From assembly GCA_964017155.1 (NCBI GenBank), contig OZ024865.1:22674611-22738610 (forward strand): 64,000 nt of DNA, given 5' to 3'. This document shows, one piece after another, positions 60,750 through 64,000 of this stretch. Source of the DNA: Oasisia sp. SBJ-2009. Its lineage: Eukaryota; Annelida; Polychaeta; Sabellida; Siboglinidae. Position 1 is the stretch's first letter, and every line of letters begins with the position of its first letter. The notes beneath the pieces are model-generated. The model saw only the letters and a list, made by a program, of their open reading frames with translations, searched no databases and was not told the DNA's origin. The translations under genes were made by a program, and so were the position numbers.

Positions 60750-61674
60750 TTGGTATAGTCATGAGTGCTTCAAGTCATAGTCATACTGGTTTATGTGATA
60801 TTGCATTCAAGATGATGTGTCTGTCACAATGATTACATCACCGTTATGACAACACACTATAGTGATGAAATGAACATTTCACCATACTGATGACAATGTG
60901 AGTCTATCACATTGTTGTTATAATGACAGCAAGTTGTATAGATGACATCATGATCATGTCTGCCAGGTGACACTGAGTATCGCAATTAGGTAATGTGACT
61001 CTGGTGAGAATCTACAGTGAACAGGGTTAATACTGGGCCCACAATGACCTGTGTTCAAAGTTTTGTATTACTCGTGACAACCATCATACACTGTGATCTT
61101 GTCAATGTGACACATAGATACTTGTCAGTTGTCACCAAGGAAGACATGACAGGGTATCCTATATACTCAAGATTCAACGAATGTTGACTTTTTGTTGTCG
61201 TGCATATCATAAACAAAGCTGGACACTATTACATATCAAATACATCACTACAGCAGTAATGATTGTTGTGAGTAATTGTCACAGCAACACAAGACGAGAT
61301 CGTATAGCGTAGTTGCTGACATATCTAACTACATGACTGCGATGCCAACGGAAATTGTCCAGTTACTTGTGCTGTGCTGGACAATAGTAGCCACCGCTGT
61401 CTTGAATGTTCAAGTTAATACAACAACGCTACATGAATGCGTAAAAGTTTTATTTTGCATTTAATGATGAAACCATTTTTGTTATGTAATCGGTTGCAGT
61501 TAGCTTAACAAAGAACCGATGCTGTGCCGCCCAGAATGTGATACGCTCTCTCTCTCTGGCTACATTGAAGTGTGTGTAACCACACTCTCAGTGGGGTCAC
61601 ACTCGGCTGTGATCTTCCCCCCTAAACCAGGGGTGACATTTCTTGTGATCGAGAATATGTGATGATGTATAGAT
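60750..61674 (+). other. 3' flank of the D-H-x-Y ORF
   Basis: Rich in ATGAC/GTCAT variants up to about 61000, then unremarkable AT-rich sequence. Only short, unrecognised ORFs. No canonical AATAAA was noticed close to the stop. Confidence 0.4.
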
Positions 61675-62540
61675 CAGACATGGGGTGAAATACATTGAAA
61701 TGTATTTAAATACAAATACTTTTGAGGGATTCAAATACTTTTAAATGCAAATGTATTTAAATACAAATACAAATACTTTTGAAAAGTATTTCATATATTT
61801 TTTCAAATACTTTTCATTTTCAGGATATATTACTATATAGGTAAAAGAAACAAAACGATATATCAAGCAGTTCATCTAGTTGAATATCAATGAAAATATC
61901 AGCGACTGCTGCTTGGTGGGCTTGCCTGCCATGGTCGCAGGTTCATAGGTAATTAACATGCAGTTACAACACATCTACCCTCTATGATTCGAAGATACCA
62001 CCTGACTTGAGAAGCCACCACCTTCTCTTAAGCCACAGGCTACAGGTGAAGCAAACATTTGAAACAATAGCTGGTCACCACATCTGGCAGTCACCAGGCA
62101 GTTCAGTTTCATTAACTGGACCAGGAAAACACTGATAAGACAGTGCAAGGGAGTCTTGTTGTTGCCAACTACATCACAGTGACAACTGACAAGTGAGGCA
62201 GTGGCTTCTTGTAACAAGCCTTCTTATACAGTGGTCTCAAAGGTCCACTGCCTCAATGACTGCTCATATGATGGCTTAATTGCCTTTACTAGGCCGTAAT
62301 TCCTGAGTAAATTGCCACAAGACACAGTACAGTTACTTGAGTTTTAATAATTCAATCAAGAACTATTTAAAATTGCAATTAGTACACGTTGTATACACAT
62401 TTGAAAAATTATTTGAAATATCAAATACTTTAGGAAAGTATTTAAATACAAATACTTTCAATTCCTAAATGTCAAATACAAATACTTAAAAAAAAGTATT
62501 TAAATACTTTCAAATACAAATGTATTTGGCCCCATGTCTG
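61675..62540. mobile_element. hAT-like MITE, 866 bp, 8-bp target duplication GTATAGAT
   Basis: It starts CAGACATGGGG and ends CCCCATGTCTG, a perfect 11-bp TIR, flanked by GTATAGAT at 61667-61674 and 62541-62548. Subterminal regions on both sides are full of AAATACAAATAC/GTATTTAAATAC motifs in opposing orientation, likely transposase-binding or foldback sequences. No transposase. A truncated relative lies at 40385. Confidence 0.95.
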
Positions 62541-62548
62541 GTATAGAT

Positions 62549-64000
62549 GCACCAACTTATCCTACATTGATTCCAAAAGTCATGGAACTGTGCTGCTGGT
62601 TGTAATGTGTCATCATAGATGTATGTAATGCTCGACTGCCTTGGGTAGTGGGTGATATGGTGACCAGTGATTTTTATATGAACACTGGATAAGTGGGTAT
62701 AAAATTATGTTAACCAACTTAGACTTTCCAGATTCTTTGATGTGTGCACATATTTAAATTAAGCATCTGGATACATTAAATAATTAAAGCAAACAAATCA
62801 GTCGAAGGTGGAATGTTATTTGACAATATTCTCTATTTTGGTTAATTATCAATATATATATATATAAATATATATATTTAACAGATTATATATCTTTATA
62901 TATATATATATAGTCTCAAAATTCATGTTTTGGTTGTTTCTCAAATTGAATGCAGTCATACATTTATTTACCTGGCATAGCGGCAAAAATATACTTTGAC
63001 ATGTATGATATAAAAATCTTATTTCATCAAACAAGTCAACTTGAGTGAACATGGTGAAATGTGTGAGTCAGTTATTATTTTATTTGTTTAAATGTTATCA
63101 TTAAATTGATACATTTAATTTATACAGAATAATGCATTTAATCATGCACTTCAGGCAGTTTAACTATTGTTGTGTTCCATCTATTGATTTTCCATTGGTG
63201 AATGTTTTTTACTAGTTTGTAGAAACAGTTGTCAGGAATTTTCTGAAAATGTATAAACTTTATTATTTTCATTAAGTATTGTTCTTTGTTGATAGATATT
63301 TTTTAATCCTTGTCAGATAAATAAATGGTAAATTATCTTTAGGATTTCATATGATTTTTCAATGTGATGGTGTTATATTTGGTTAATGTTTGACAGGAGA
63401 ACTTCATTGAGAATACAGTGTCAATAATTGGTGTTTGGTTTGTCATTTTTGAAATACCCAGTGCAATGTGAAAGGCCATAATAAAATAATAGTATTTTGA
63501 AATAACATTTACACTCCAGAATCTCCACATCTTTATTGGACAGTCTTACATAATGAATACATAACTGGAAACTAAAATAATACAAATATTCCTTGATAAT
63601 AAATCTACTAAAATACACATTGAAGTGCAAATATTTCAAATTAAGTTGATGCATATAAATAGTATTTAGAAGGTGTCCTCTAAAGCGGAAACAGTGTCTT
63701 TAAACACATCACACATTTTAGGGTTGCAAGTTTTGAGCCATGTGAAGTCTGCAAAAGGTCACATTGGCATTGCCATTTATATGTATTAGTAGATGTTATC
63801 TGCAGAATATCTCTTCCAAACATTTTACAGTGACCTCAGCAATATTGATAGAGCTGTTACTGCCTGTTGAAGAGAAAAGTTTTCGTGATTTTATACAGCA
63901 ATAATCTAAAATGGAATTGAATTAGGTCCTATTCTACGAAATCAAGTTTTTATAAATAAAAAACTTATATGGAATTGTGCCATTTGTGGTCTGATTCCTA
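62549..64000. other. Intergenic, no gene recognised
   Basis: AT-rich; short (AT)n clusters at 62851-62912. Minus-strand ORFs of 60-77 codons are AT-driven and match nothing I know. Confidence 0.5.

Overview
The window is nuclear DNA of an animal, most likely a marine invertebrate. Evidence for this: spliced genes with GT-AG introns, a four-exon fatty-acid-binding protein gene, a type I coronin, a metazoan-type GLE1, TTAGGG-type telomeric repeats, RTE-like LINEs and many MITEs. The species cannot be read from the sequence. The DNA is AT-rich and crowded with micro- and minisatellites. No prokaryotic operon, CRISPR array or rRNA gene was seen.

Layout. 1-1570 is a 49-bp satellite, followed by a palindromic element that appears to share its unit. 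3256-10641 (+) holds the last six exons of GLE1, the mRNA-export factor that activates DDX19/Dbp5 at the nuclear pore; its N-terminal part lies left of the window. 12415-15571 (+) is a complete four-exon fatty-acid-binding protein gene. 20858-46744 (-) is a complete type I coronin gene of ten exons with an 11-kb first intron and two alternative last exons. Its 5' end is near 46.9 kb. 47-59.4 kb is intergenic and repeat-rich: long (AT)n and (CATA)n tracts, several TIR elements, a 405-bp palindrome, a LINE fossil, and a nearly full-length RTE-like LINE (55843-59424, -) with a 13-bp target duplication and a nested hAT-like MITE. 60132-60749 (+) is a 205-codon ORF carrying six D-H-x-Y tetrapeptides, the HCF-1-binding motif pattern. 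61675-62540 is a hAT-like MITE with a perfect 8-bp target duplication.

The most unusual signal is that two unrelated genes carry minisatellites built from their own splice sites. In GLE1 about 47 copies of a 36-bp unit each repeat the 3' splice site of the exon at 6629, and the unit is open in the GLE1 frame. In coronin 12 copies of a 32-bp unit each repeat the end of exon 2 together with its GTAGGT donor. A third, smaller case is a duplicated acceptor in front of the 60-kb ORF. Coronin also offers two homologous coiled-coil terminal exons that differ at the key arginine of the trimerisation motif and in the presence of an acidic tail.

The three conserved genes do not form a pathway: mRNA export, lipid binding and actin regulation are simply neighbours. 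GLE1 and the fatty-acid-binding protein gene point right; coronin points left and converges on the latter.
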